The notes: generated from the letters alone by a model not told the origin. Numbered from the stretch's first letter, positions 39,679 to 48,719 are shown. The stretch is DNA of 64,000 nt from JACOTK01 sp963743945 (GCA_963743945.1 CAVURO010000002.1:60213-124212), one strand, 5' to 3'. Program-made: numbers and translations.

Positions 39679-41229
39679 ATGAACACGTCGATCTCAAAGG
39701 AGTTCTCCGGTCGATTCGCCGGGTCGCTTTATGTGGCTGCGTCCCTGCTCCTGTTGGCGTACACGCTTGTCCCGGCCTTCGACACCATCGATCGGGCCTT
39801 GACACGACAGGCGTCCTTCTCCGTCCTCTGTGCCGGCGGTCTCGCCGTGATCTTTCCCTGGCGGCGGGTTCCTCGATGGACGCAGCTCGCCATGCCCCTC
39901 TATGCCGTGGTCCTCGCCATCTTTCTCCCGGGCATGATCAATGCCGACCCGACGTTGGGCTATCCCTACCTGTTGCTCGTCTTCGTATGGCTCGCCGTGA
40001 CCACGAACTACCTGTTCGTGGTCGGCTTCTTCGCCTTTTCATCCGGGGTGATGACGCTGGCGATGAGTCTCGAGAGCTCGCTCGACAGCGACCAGGTTCT
40101 GGTCGCCGTCGACACCTTGTTCGTCGCACTCATCGTGGGATTGGTCCTCGCGTTCACCATGCAGAGGTTGCGGCGAGCGCAGGTGAGGGCAAGAGCCCAA
40201 CGAAAGGGCCTGGAGGTTCTCATCACGGCTGTCGAGAACCTTGCCACCGAGTTGACGACCGATGGCATCGGAAGCCAGGTGGCCCGGTATGCGCACGACC
40301 TCACCGGAGCGGTCTGGTCGACCGTCGTGTTGCTCGACGCCGAGGCTGAGGTCATGGTGCGTTATCACTGTGGGGACGTGGGCGATCCGGAGGACGGCGC
40401 CTGGGAGATACCGATCGCCGTTTGGGGGGAGGTTCGTCGAGGAGGAGTGCTGGTCACGGCACCTCGCGAGCCGGACTGCTGGATGAACGTCGAGGGTGTG
40501 GGCAGCGTGTTGTGGGTTCCCCTCCGAGGGGCCAACGAGTGCCTCGGGGTCGTTGCCGTCGCCCTGGCGGAGGTGCCGGCCGAGGTCGGGGTCTTTGCGA
40601 AGTCGACGATCCGGGCGCTGGCCTCCCAGGGTGCATTGGCGTTCGAGCGAGTGCACCTCACGTTGTCGCTGCTGGACCGTTCCCTGCGAGATGAGCTGAC
40701 CGGGGTGGGCAACCGTCGCCACGCGATGGCGTTGTTGGCCAGGGTGGGTGACGGTGACGGGGTCATGGTGTTGGACCTCGACCACTTCAAGGACGTGAAC
40801 GATTCCTTCGGTCATGATCGTGGCGACGACTTGTTGGTGCAGTTGGCAGCGTATCTGGGGGAGGCGTTGCGCGATCAGGACGCCGTTGCCCGCTACGGGG
40901 GTGATGAGTTCCTCGCGATCTTGTGGGGCGTTGGGGAGAAGGCCGAGGAGGTCACGCAGCGCCTGGTCGAGGGTTGGCGTCGCCGGACACCGGCTGCCTC
41001 GCTGAGTGTCGGGGTCGCCGTCCACGAGTCGGGGTGCTCGGCGAACGCCACCTTTCAACGCGCCGATGCAGCGCTGTACGGAGCCAAGAACCGCGGCCGA
41101 GACCAGGGAGTCGTCTTTCGGGCCGACGATCCCGTTCCGTCGGGCGGTCGCGCCCCGGGTGCCGGCGCCCCATTTCTTGCCGCAACCGATGTCGATGTCG
41201 ATGACGGTTCCCGGGTGTCGCCGGCATGA
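39679..41229 (+). CDS. Membrane diguanylate cyclase, GAF-GGDEF (paralogue 1)
   Basis: 516 residues. Five to six N-terminal helices (about 12-160, MASE-like with no recognised ligand motif), a short coiled linker (RLRRAQVRARAQRKGLEV), a GAF-like domain (about 175-325) and a GGDEF domain (335-485). The active site GGDEF (407-411) and the inhibitory site RDQD (398-401, five residues upstream) are intact, so it should make c-di-GMP with product inhibition. First gene behind the c-di-GMP riboswitch. It overlaps paralogue 2 (ATGA). Confidence 0.93.
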   Translation: MNTSISKEFSGRFAGSLYVAASLLLLAYTLVPAFDTIDRALTRQASFSVLCAGGLAVIFPWRRVPRWTQLAMPLYAVVLAIFLPGMINADPTLGYPYLLLVFVWLAVTTNYLFVVGFFAFSSGVMTLAMSLESSLDSDQVLVAVDTLFVALIVGLVLAFTMQRLRRAQVRARAQRKGLEVLITAVENLATELTTDGIGSQVARYAHDLTGAVWSTVVLLDAEAEVMVRYHCGDVGDPEDGAWEIPIAVWGEVRRGGVLVTAPREPDCWMNVEGVGSVLWVPLRGANECLGVVAVALAEVPAEVGVFAKSTIRALASQGALAFERVHLTLSLLDRSLRDELTGVGNRRHAMALLARVGDGDGVMVLDLDHFKDVNDSFGHDRGDDLLVQLAAYLGEALRDQDAVARYGGDEFLAILWGVGEKAEEVTQRLVEGWRRRTPAASLSVGVAVHESGCSANATFQRADAALYGAKNRGRDQGVVFRADDPVPSGGRAPGAGAPFLAATDVDVDDGSRVSPA

Positions 41230-42749
41230 GCGACCACAGCGGAGGCGAGGGCGGAGCGGCAACGGAGCTGACCGAGACCATCTCGAACCGGTTTATCGGC
41301 CGACTGATCGGGTTCCTCTATTTGGTCACCGTCGTCATGGCCGTCGTCATGGCCGTCCTTCCCGTCGAGTTCTCCTTCAGCCGGTCAGCGTTGTTGGTCA
41401 TCTCCGGTCCGGTGCTCGCCGCGGCCGGGGTGGGTTGGTATTCGCCCTGGGATCGATGGCCGCGGTGGACAAGTCTGACGCTTGGCGTCTTCGCGTTTGT
41501 GGTGATCACGGGAGGGGCTGTTCTGCTGGACATCAACCCCTCCATCGGGTTTCCCTTCTACGTGCTGGTGTGTGTATGGGTGGGCCTGGGCCATGCGGCG
41601 CACACGGCGTCGGCCCTGCTCCCGGTCATGGGTCTGTCGTTGCTGGCGACCCACGCGCTGGGAAGCGGCCTTGACTCGAGCCAGGTGACGGTTGGCGTGT
41701 TCATGCTGGTCATCGGCGTTGTGGTTGGTGAGGTCCTTGCTCGCGTCATGGCAGACATCGACCGTGAGCAGCGACGTGAGGGCCGTCGACTGAGAGAGTT
41801 GGAAGTGGTCATCGATGCCATCGCGGACATGGCGTCACAGGTGAGTGCCGACGGGGTGGGCTCGCATGTGGCGTGGTTCTCCGGCGAGCTTTTGGGAGGA
41901 CGCGGGTCGTTGGTCCTCCAGTGCGACCTGGAGCTGGAGGTGACCGGTCGTTACGCGTGGGGCCTGCCTGCCGACGACGCAGGAAAGGCGCCGAGGGTGC
42001 CGCCGGAGATCTGGCAGTCGGTCCGCGACGGCGAGGTAGTCGTGACCTCTCCCGACGACGCCGGGTACTGGGTCGAGGTCGACGGTGTCCGAAGCGTGCT
42101 CTGGGCGCCCCTGCGCGGCGTGGAGCAACCCTTCGGGGTCGTGGCGGTCGCGCTGGCCGATGTGCCGGAGGAGGTGAAGCCTTTCCGGCGGTCGGTCGGA
42201 CGAGTGCTGGGTGCCCAAGGAGGCCTTGCCTTCGAACGTGTGCGCTCCAAACTGTCGTTGATCGACCAGTCGATGCGCGACGAGCTGACCGGTGTGGGGA
42301 ACCGCCGACACGCCATGGCGCTGCTGGCGGGTTTGAAGCCCGATGACGGCGTCATGATGATCGACCTTGATCACTTCAAACAGGTGAACGACTCCTTCGG
42401 TCACGAGGCGGGTGACGCGTTGTTGCGGGAGCTGGGTGGCTACCTGAGTGCATCGCTCCGCGATCGGGACGCCGTTGCCCGCTTTGGGGGCGACGAGTTC
42501 GTTGCCCTGCTCCGGGGTGTCGGCGACAGGGCCGATGAGGTCGTGTTGCGTCTTCTCGACGGATGGAGGGCGCTGAATCCGGCCACTTCCCTCAGCATCG
42601 GACTTGCGCTGCACGAAGCCGGGGTGTCACCTCGCGCGACGCTGCGACGAGCGGACGAAGCGTTGTACGAGGCAAAGGGCCGAGGTCGTGAACAGGGTGT
42701 CATCTTTCCCGGGCGAGGGGTGAGTCTGCGATTGGCCGAGTCCGCATGA
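41226..42749 (+). CDS. Membrane diguanylate cyclase, GAF-GGDEF (paralogue 2)
   Basis: 507 residues with the same layout as paralogue 1: N-terminal membrane domain (FIGRLIGFLYLVTVVMAVVM onward), linker DIDREQRREGRRLRELEVV, GAF-like domain and GGDEF domain. ELTGVGNRRHAMALL, DLDHFKQVNDSFGHEAGD and FGGDEF with RDRD at the inhibitory position are intact. The membrane sensor part is much less conserved than the GGDEF part, suggesting different inputs. Coupled to both neighbours by ATGA overlaps. Confidence 0.93.
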   Translation: MSDHSGGEGGAATELTETISNRFIGRLIGFLYLVTVVMAVVMAVLPVEFSFSRSALLVISGPVLAAAGVGWYSPWDRWPRWTSLTLGVFAFVVITGGAVLLDINPSIGFPFYVLVCVWVGLGHAAHTASALLPVMGLSLLATHALGSGLDSSQVTVGVFMLVIGVVVGEVLARVMADIDREQRREGRRLRELEVVIDAIADMASQVSADGVGSHVAWFSGELLGGRGSLVLQCDLELEVTGRYAWGLPADDAGKAPRVPPEIWQSVRDGEVVVTSPDDAGYWVEVDGVRSVLWAPLRGVEQPFGVVAVALADVPEEVKPFRRSVGRVLGAQGGLAFERVRSKLSLIDQSMRDELTGVGNRRHAMALLAGLKPDDGVMMIDLDHFKQVNDSFGHEAGDALLRELGGYLSASLRDRDAVARFGGDEFVALLRGVGDRADEVVLRLLDGWRALNPATSLSIGLALHEAGVSPRATLRRADEALYEAKGRGREQGVIFPGRGVSLRLAESA

Positions 42750-43765
42750 GCCGGACCCTCACGAAGAAGTTCACGGGCCGATTGGCCGGGTTCCTGTACC
42801 TGGCGACGACCGTGATGAGCCTTGTCATCCTGGTCGTGCCCCTCGATCTCGACCTGGATGTTTCGCGCATGGCGATGGTGCTCGTATCCACGCTCGTTGC
42901 CGGCCTCGTGGGCGTTTTCGCGCCGTGGGACCGCTGGCACCCTTCGGCGAGCCTGGGGTTGGCTCTCTACGCTCTCCTGCTCCTGGCCCTCAGTCCGGGA
43001 ATCATCAAGCTCGATCCGGTCGTCGGTCTTTCCTTCTACGTCGTCGTCTACGTGTGGATCGGTGTGAGCTACCCCAGGTACACATCGCTGCAGTTCACCC
43101 CTTTCATGGTCGGCTCGATGATCGTGGCCGTCGAGCTCTACGGCGGGGTCTTCGATGCCGAATCGGACGATGATCGCCATCACGACCCTCGGGGTTGGGG
43201 TGGTTGTGGGCGAGGGGTTGTCGATCACCTTCGGCATGTTGGGCCGATCGGAGGAGATCGAACATGGCCGCCTCGAGACGATCGGCATGATCCTCGATGC
43301 CGCCGAGGATCTGGCTTCGCAGGTCAGTCTCAAGGGGGTTGGCTCCCATGTGGCCTGGTATGCCGGGGAGCTGGTGCACGGCGTGGGGTCGAGGGTCGTG
43401 CTCCTCGACGTGGAGCTCGAGGAGACGGCCCGGTACGACTGGGGTGTGGTCGACGCCGCCGACGACGGCAACTGGCAATTGCCTGCCGAGATCTGGGACC
43501 GTCTGCGCCTCGACGGATCGGTCGTCTGCGCGGCCCGGGAGGTCCCCTGGTGGGCCGACATCGTCGAGGCGAAGAGTGTGCTGTGGGTGCCCATTCGAGG
43601 ATCCGGCGAGTCGTTCGGCGCCGTCGCCATTGCCTTGAGGGAGGAGCCGGAGGCGTTGGGGCATTCGGTGTCGGCAACGGCGCGGGGGATCGCGACCCAG
43701 GGCGGACTGGCCCTCGAACGTGTCCGTGCAAAACTGTCTCTGGTCGACCAGTCGATGCGCGATGA
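42746..43765 (+). pseudogene. Paralogue 3, N-terminal membrane half before a frameshift
   Basis: Starts ATGA-coupled to paralogue 2 with the same membrane domain (KKFTGRLAGFLYLATTVMSLVI ... FTPFMVGSMIVAVELYGGVF). Homology to paralogues 1 and 2 stops near 43165. Beyond there this frame encodes only arginine-rich out-of-frame sequence to its stop at 43765, while the matching sequence continues in the frame of the ORF at 43155. Total length from 42746 to 44273 is 1528 bases, one more than a multiple of three. So one extra base splits the gene, really or by sequence error. Confidence 0.75.
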
Positions 43766-44273
43766 GCTCACGGGGGTGGGCAACCGCCGTCATGCGATGG
43801 GACTGCTGAGCCGGATCGTCTCCGACGACGCGATCGTCGTGCTGGACCTCGACCACTTCAAGCAGGTGAACGATACGTTCGGTCACAAGCGGGGCGACGA
43901 GTTGCTCCAGGAGCTTGCCGGGTATCTGTCCAGGGCACTTCGTGATGCCGACGCCGTCGCCCGCTACGGCGGTGACGAGTTTCTCCTTCTGCTGTGGGGA
44001 GCGGGCGACAAGGCCGGCGACATCGGCCAACGCCTGGTCGACGGTTGGCGTGCACGGAGGCCCGTGACGTCGCTGAGCGTCGGTATCGCTGTTCACGATT
44101 CCTCCGTGAGCGCCCACACCACGTTCCTGCGAGCCGACGGAGCGCTGTACGAGGCCAAGAGCCGTGGTCGGGACCAGAGCGTGGTGCTCATGCCGGGCGA
44201 TATGCTGCCAACGCTGGGTTTCGGACAGCGACGCGTCTCAGAGTTGGAGTCGCTCCACCAACTCGGTGGCTGA
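43155..44273 (+). CDS. Paralogue 3, GAF-GGDEF part after the frameshift
   Basis: 372 residues from ATG 43155. It begins inside the last helices of the sensor (TMIAITTLGVGVVVGEGLSI), then the GAF-like domain and an intact GGDEF domain (DADAVARYGGDEF with inhibitory RDAD). If the frameshift is real and this ORF is translated, it would be a diguanylate cyclase without most of its membrane sensor. If it is an error, the full protein spans 42746-44273 (about 508 residues) like its neighbours. Its 3' end overlaps bioD on the other strand by 36 bases. Confidence 0.8.
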   Translation: MPNRTMIAITTLGVGVVVGEGLSITFGMLGRSEEIEHGRLETIGMILDAAEDLASQVSLKGVGSHVAWYAGELVHGVGSRVVLLDVELEETARYDWGVVDAADDGNWQLPAEIWDRLRLDGSVVCAAREVPWWADIVEAKSVLWVPIRGSGESFGAVAIALREEPEALGHSVSATARGIATQGGLALERVRAKLSLVDQSMRDELTGVGNRRHAMGLLSRIVSDDAIVVLDLDHFKQVNDTFGHKRGDELLQELAGYLSRALRDADAVARYGGDEFLLLLWGAGDKAGDIGQRLVDGWRARRPVTSLSVGIAVHDSSVSAHTTFLRADGALYEAKSRGRDQSVVLMPGDMLPTLGFGQRRVSELESLHQLGG

Positions 44274-44885
44274 GCACACGACGTCGACGCCGTGGCGTGA
44301 CACGAGCCACCGTCGGTTCCGTTCGTGCAGCTCATTATTGGGGTCGTAGCGATTCAGCAGCACGACGCAACGCCAGGATCCGAGAGCCGAGAGCGACAAC
44401 CGCACCGCGTTGATCGTTCCCAGGCCCGCGTCGCCCACCAGGACCACCAGGTCGGGTTGCAGCGCCCGGACGACATCGGTGGCATCGCCGTCGTCGGCCT
44501 GGGGCGAGCAGACCCCGCCCGCTGTCTCGACCAGGCCGATGGCGACCTGTTCCGGCCAGATCAGTTCCCCGACGAGCTCGATGACGGTGAAGGTCGGGCG
44601 TCCCAGGAGCTCGGCCGCCATCGGAGGCGCCATAGGCGTCTCGTACCACCGGTGGGGCGGGCACACGGTTTCGGGCGCCTCGCCTCCGGCCTCGCCGAGT
44701 GCCTCTGCGTCGGTGGGCGCTTCACCGGGAGTGAACGACTGGGCCATTTTGCGGGCGACGGCCTTGATCCCCATGGCGCGCAGGAGGCGGATGGTCTGCG
44801 CGGCCGCCCACGTCTTGCCCACCTCGGTGCCGGTTCCGCAGACCAGTACCAGGAGATCGGGTCGTCGGAGGTCGTCAGCGTTCAT
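44238..44885 (-). CDS. bioD: Dethiobiotin synthetase
   Basis: 215 residues. Forms the ureido ring of dethiobiotin from DAPA, CO2 and ATP. P-loop GTGTEVGKTW at the N-terminus, the substrate segment LVETAGGVCSPQADDGDATDVVRALQ and VVLVGDAGLGTINAVRLS follow the BioD fold. ATG 44885 overlaps the end of bioF by 11 bases. Converges with and overlaps the third GGDEF gene. bioB is not in the window. Confidence 0.93.
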   Translation of the reverse strand: MNADDLRRPDLLVLVCGTGTEVGKTWAAAQTIRLLRAMGIKAVARKMAQSFTPGEAPTDAEALGEAGGEAPETVCPPHRWYETPMAPPMAAELLGRPTFTVIELVGELIWPEQVAIGLVETAGGVCSPQADDGDATDVVRALQPDLVVLVGDAGLGTINAVRLSLSALGSWRCVVLLNRYDPNNELHERNRRWLVSRHGVDVVCSATELVERLQL

Positions 44886-46058
44886 GCCGGCGGCCTTCGT
44901 CGTCCAACGTTGCAAGCGCTGCGATGAGGGCGTCGATCTCGTGATCCTGATGCGAGGCACTCAGCGCGATGCGCAGGCGGGATGCCCCCGTCGGGACGGT
45001 TGGGGGCCGTATTGCGGGCACCCACAGTCCGGCATCGAGCAGACGATCCGAGGCAGCGAGGGCGTCATGCTCGGATCCGAGGATGACGGGAATGATCGGG
45101 GAGAGGTGTCGCGGCCTGACACGCCGCACATGGTGTCGCAGACGGTTTCGCAGCCTGTCACCTTCCGCCGAGGTGACGATGTCGAGCGCCGCGAGCGCAG
45201 CGGCGGCGTCAGCCGGTGTCGAGGCGGTCGTGAAGATGAACGACCTGGCTCGGTTCACGAGGAGGTCGATCCACGACCGGGGTCCCGCGATGTAACCCCC
45301 GAGGGAGCCGAGGGTCTTGGACAAGGTGCCCATGCGGAGAAGGGGCACGTCGTTTCGACCTTCCACGGTCGGGTTTGGGCCGAGAACACCGTGGGCCTCG
45401 TCCAGCACCAACAGCGATCCGTGACGTGCCGCGCAGTCCAGCAGGTCATCGACAGCAGCGATGTCGCCGTCCATCGAGAATACCGAGTCGGAGATCACGA
45501 TCGTGCGTGCACACCCCTCCTGCACGCCGGCCAGGAGCAGCGCCTCGAGGTGTTCCAGATCGCGATGTCGGTAGATCGTCACGTCGGCGCCGGACAGGCG
45601 ACAACCGTCGATGATCGATGCATGATTGAGCTCATCCGAGAAGATGCGCACCCCGGGCCCACCGAAGGTCGTCAGCACGCCCAGGTTGGCCGAATAGCCC
45701 GTGGGGAAGAGGACCGCGGCTTCGCATCGTTTCCATGCAGCGAGCGCTGATTCCAGCTCCCGGTGGATCGGACGGGTGCCGACGATGAGCCGTGAGGCCC
45801 CGGCCCCTGTTCCCCAGCGGTCGAGAGCTGCATGGGCTGCTCCGATCACCACCGGGTGATGGCTCAGTCCCAGGTAGTCGTTGGAGGCGAAGGAGACGAC
45901 CGATGTGGCCTGTCGTGGTCGTCGAGCAACACGCCGCGCGGTCCCAGCGCGTCGAAGACCTTGGTGGAGCGCCACCGGCCTTCGTTCGCAATCGACGAGC
46001 ACTGTTCGCCGACCCATTCGGTCCAGTCCGACCGGCTCGGGCGGTTCACCCGGTTCAC
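44875..46058 (-). CDS. bioF: 8-amino-7-oxononanoate synthase, frameshifted near the N-terminus
   Basis: PLP enzyme that joins pimeloyl thioester and alanine. The body is intact: FASNDYLGLSHHP, GTGAGASRLIVG, DELNHASIIDGCRLSG, LDEAHGVLG and the PLP lysine in GTLSKTLGSLGG. The frame containing it opens at 46017 but encodes junk before ATSVVSFASNDY. The real N-terminus (DWTEWVGEQ ... VFDALGPRGVLLDDHDR) lies in another frame, from GTG 46058, which overlaps the bioA stop. One missing base near 45912 would join them into about 394 residues. A 9-base duplication CGGTTCACC gives two possible in-frame GTG starts. Confidence 0.85.
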
Positions 46059-47347
46059 CCGGCGCGGACCTCGTCGATCGACGCGATGAGCACCGCGACG
46101 ATGCGCTCGACCTCCTCGGCGGTGACGGTGAGCGGAGGAACGATGGTCACGACCTCGCCGAGAGGGCGAAGCAGCACGCCACGTCGCACTGCAGCTGCAC
46201 AGACCGAGCGTCCCCACGTCTCGCCGGTCGGCGGCGCGAGTTCGACGCCGGCCATCAGGCCGCACTGACGGACGGCCGATACGCCGGACAACGTTTGCAC
46301 GCGTCCCGACAACTCGGAACGGAGTTGCGCACTGCGGAGCGCGACGTTGTCGAGAACGCCCTTTTCCTCGAACAGGGCGAGGTGGCGGAGCGCGACGGCC
46401 GCTGCGAGAGCATTCCCACCGTAGGAGTGACCGTGGTAGAAGGTCCTCTCGCTGAGATCCGGGCCGAGGAACGATGCGAAGACGTGCCCGGCAGCCACCG
46501 TGGCGGACATCGGCAGGTAGCCGCCGGTGATGCCCTTGCCCAGGCAGAGCAGATCCGGCCGCAGCCCGCACTGCTCGGAGGCGAACAGCGACCCGGTGCG
46601 GCCGAACCCGGTGGCAACCTCATCGCAGATCAGGAGCACGCCAAGGTCTCGACACGCCCTGCCCAGTGTTCGCAGGTCGTCGGGAAGGGCGGTGAGCATG
46701 CCTGCCGCGCCCTGCACCAGCGGCTCGATGACGACGGCGGCCAGCTCGTGCGCGTGCGATTCGACGTGACGGATGGCTGTCTCGAGCCAAGCCGGGTTGT
46801 CGTAGCCGGGAGTTCGCAGTACCGGAAAGCGCAGTGCATCGAACAGATCGGTCCCGAAGCCCCCTGCCCCGAGTGCGAGCGACCCGACCGTGTCGCCGTG
46901 ATAGGCGCCGCCCAGCGCGAGGTACTTGCGGCGCCCCTCCAGGCCGAGGTTGACCCAGTGTTGGAAGGCGATCTTCAGCGCCTGCTCGACCGCCGCTGCA
47001 CCGTCCGCGGCAAAGAGGAAGTGCGGCCGATCGACCGGCACGACGACCGCAAGCGCTTCGGCCAACTCGATGACCACCCGGTTGCCGTTGCCGAGCATGG
47101 TGGTGTGTGCGACACGGTCGAGCTGCTCACGGAGCGCGGCGTCGAGCTCGGGTACCCGGTGGCCCATGGTGTTGACCCACAGGGACGAGATGGCATCGAG
47201 GTACCGATTGCCGTCGACGTCGATGAGCTCATGACCTTCCCCTCGCTCGACGATGATCGGGCAGTTGGCCTCATAGCTCGACATCTGGGTGAACCCGTGC
47301 CAGACCACCGCCGCATCTCGGCGGACCCAGGAGGTCGGGGAGCTCAT
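46055..47347 (-). CDS. bioA: DAPA aminotransferase
   Basis: Adenosylmethionine-8-amino-7-oxononanoate aminotransferase, 430 residues, class III PLP fold. WHGFTQMSSYE, DVDGNRYLDAISSLWVNTMGH, AYHGDTVGS, ICDEVATGFGRTG and PLP lysine in LCLGKGITGGYLP are all present. Starts 33 bases after the NnaR-like gene on the same strand. A TAATCT box including that gene's stop codon may give it its own promoter. Coupled to bioF by a GTGA overlap. Confidence 0.95.
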   Translation of the reverse strand: MSSPTSWVRRDAAVVWHGFTQMSSYEANCPIIVERGEGHELIDVDGNRYLDAISSLWVNTMGHRVPELDAALREQLDRVAHTTMLGNGNRVVIELAEALAVVVPVDRPHFLFAADGAAAVEQALKIAFQHWVNLGLEGRRKYLALGGAYHGDTVGSLALGAGGFGTDLFDALRFPVLRTPGYDNPAWLETAIRHVESHAHELAAVVIEPLVQGAAGMLTALPDDLRTLGRACRDLGVLLICDEVATGFGRTGSLFASEQCGLRPDLLCLGKGITGGYLPMSATVAAGHVFASFLGPDLSERTFYHGHSYGGNALAAAVALRHLALFEEKGVLDNVALRSAQLRSELSGRVQTLSGVSAVRQCGLMAGVELAPPTGETWGRSVCAAAVRRGVLLRPLGEVVTIVPPLTVTAEEVERIVAVLIASIDEVRAG

Positions 47348-47379
47348 CGAAGTTGCTGCTGCGGGACGATGGGCCCAGA

Positions 47380-48519
47380 TTAGGCCGTCCCGGCGGCGTC
47401 CGTCCCTACCAGCGCGTCGGGATCGAGACGATAGCCGCGGCCGGAGATGGCTCGCAGAGCGTGTCCGAGCGGGCCCAGTCGTCGACGTAGCCGTCCGATC
47501 GTGACTTCGAGGATGTGCGGGTCGATGTCGGGGGAACCCCAGACCTGTTCCAGAAGCTTCGGGCGCGAGATCACGACTCCGGGCCGTTCGGCCAGCAGCT
47601 TGAAGACCCCGTGCTCACGGGGCGCGAGTTCGATGGCCTGTCCGTCGATGAGCACCACCGAGCCCTGGGTGACGATGTTCATGCCACCCAGGGTGAACTG
47701 GCGTTGCGAATGCTGCAGGTGATCGCTCAGTGCCCGGATCAACAGCCCCATGCGGCCCACCGCCGGCTGCACCGGATGCTCGATCCCCTCCTGACGGGCG
47801 CGCTGGGCACAGACCGGGCCGACGCATGCGGCGGTGACCTGGCTGTTCAGCGCTTGACGCAGGTCGCCGGCGAGATCGTTCTCCTCGGCGATCAGGAACA
47901 GGTTCTGGATGGCCGGCGCGCTCGTGAAGGTCACCGCGTCGAGACGTCGATCACAGGTCGCCTCGATGAGCTTGAGTGCAGGGGCATGGTCGGGCGGAAC
48001 CTTCCAGCGGTAGATCGGCACCTCCACGACGTCGGCGCCCGTGTCGGCGATGGCGCTCGTCAGGGTCGGCGCATCCTCGCCGTACTGCTGCAAAGCCACC
48101 CGCATGCCCTCGAGTGGCTCGTCGAGGAGTATCGCCAGCACCTCATCGAGCCGTTCTGTTTGGGCCCTGCTCCACACCTCGAGCTCGAACGACTGGATCA
48201 CGCCCGCAGCCTTCGGTCCTCGGGCCACGATCCTGGCGCCGCGCAGCGCGGCGAGAAGCTCGTTGTCGAGGCCCCACGTCTGTGCGGTTTCCAACCAGGC
48301 GCGCATGCCTATTCCCGTTGTGGCGACCAGGTAGTCGGGCGGCGACTCGATGAGTGCGACGGTGGCCACGCGTAGGTTGTCGTCACAATCGAGATACTGC
48401 GTCGCGATGCTTGGTCCATGCAGGACGGCGGCTCCCCGCCGGCGCAGCAGCTCTGCCTGTTCCTCCCAACGCCGATCAGCGGTGATGCCGATCGAGAAGC
48501 CTTCGAGTGGTTGCAGCAT
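47380..48519 (-). CDS. nnaR: NnaR-like regulator: HemD-type domain fused to winged helix
   Basis: 379 residues. Residues about 1-255 match uroporphyrinogen-III synthase (LEGFSIGITADRR, VTFTSAPAIQNL, AACVGPVCAQRARQEG). Residues about 280-370 form an OmpR-type DNA-binding domain (LAPREHGVFKLLAERPGVVISR, HILEVTIGRLRRRLG, ISGRGYRLDP). This fusion is the nitrite/nitrate assimilation regulator NnaR known from Streptomyces and mycobacteria, and here it diverges from nirB as expected. Whether the HemD half still makes uroporphyrinogen (siroheme for NirB) is open. GTG 48525 or an upstream start at 48555 are alternatives. Confidence 0.85.
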   Translation of the reverse strand: MLQPLEGFSIGITADRRWEEQAELLRRRGAAVLHGPSIATQYLDCDDNLRVATVALIESPPDYLVATTGIGMRAWLETAQTWGLDNELLAALRGARIVARGPKAAGVIQSFELEVWSRAQTERLDEVLAILLDEPLEGMRVALQQYGEDAPTLTSAIADTGADVVEVPIYRWKVPPDHAPALKLIEATCDRRLDAVTFTSAPAIQNLFLIAEENDLAGDLRQALNSQVTAACVGPVCAQRARQEGIEHPVQPAVGRMGLLIRALSDHLQHSQRQFTLGGMNIVTQGSVVLIDGQAIELAPREHGVFKLLAERPGVVISRPKLLEQVWGSPDIDPHILEVTIGRLRRRLGPLGHALRAISGRGYRLDPDALVGTDAAGTA

Positions 48520-48602
48520 GGTCACCGTTCCAGCATGCCCTGCTTCGATGACCATCGTGTTTCCGGTTCATGTCCTCTTTGCCTCATCTCCCGACGAGTC
48601 AT

Positions 48603-48629
48603 GTTTCGGGAAGGTTTCACAGGCTTCAC
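48603..48629. promoter_or_regulatory. GlnR-like box between nnaR and nirB
   Basis: Read on the minus strand: GTGAA, six bases, GAAAC, six bases, GAAAC: three half-sites at exact 11-base spacing, close to the GlnR consensus gTnAC-n6-GaAAC. Another pair (GACAT, six bases, GAAAC, plus-strand 48559-48574) lies 44 bases away, four times 11, so in phase. GlnR activates nitrate and nitrite assimilation in actinobacteria, often together with NnaR. Confidence 0.55.
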
Positions 48630-48719
48630 GGTACGGATCCCGCGGGTTCGGAGAGGACGGAAACCAAGCGTTCACTGAGAGGCAACGGACGAGGAACGTC
48701 CAACTGATTCCCTGGTGAC

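Noticed and set aside
46044..46059. Direct repeat CGGTTCACC x2 considered as a regulator site
   Set aside because: It lies at the bioA/bioF junction inside coding sequence and is most simply a 9-base duplication of start-region codons.
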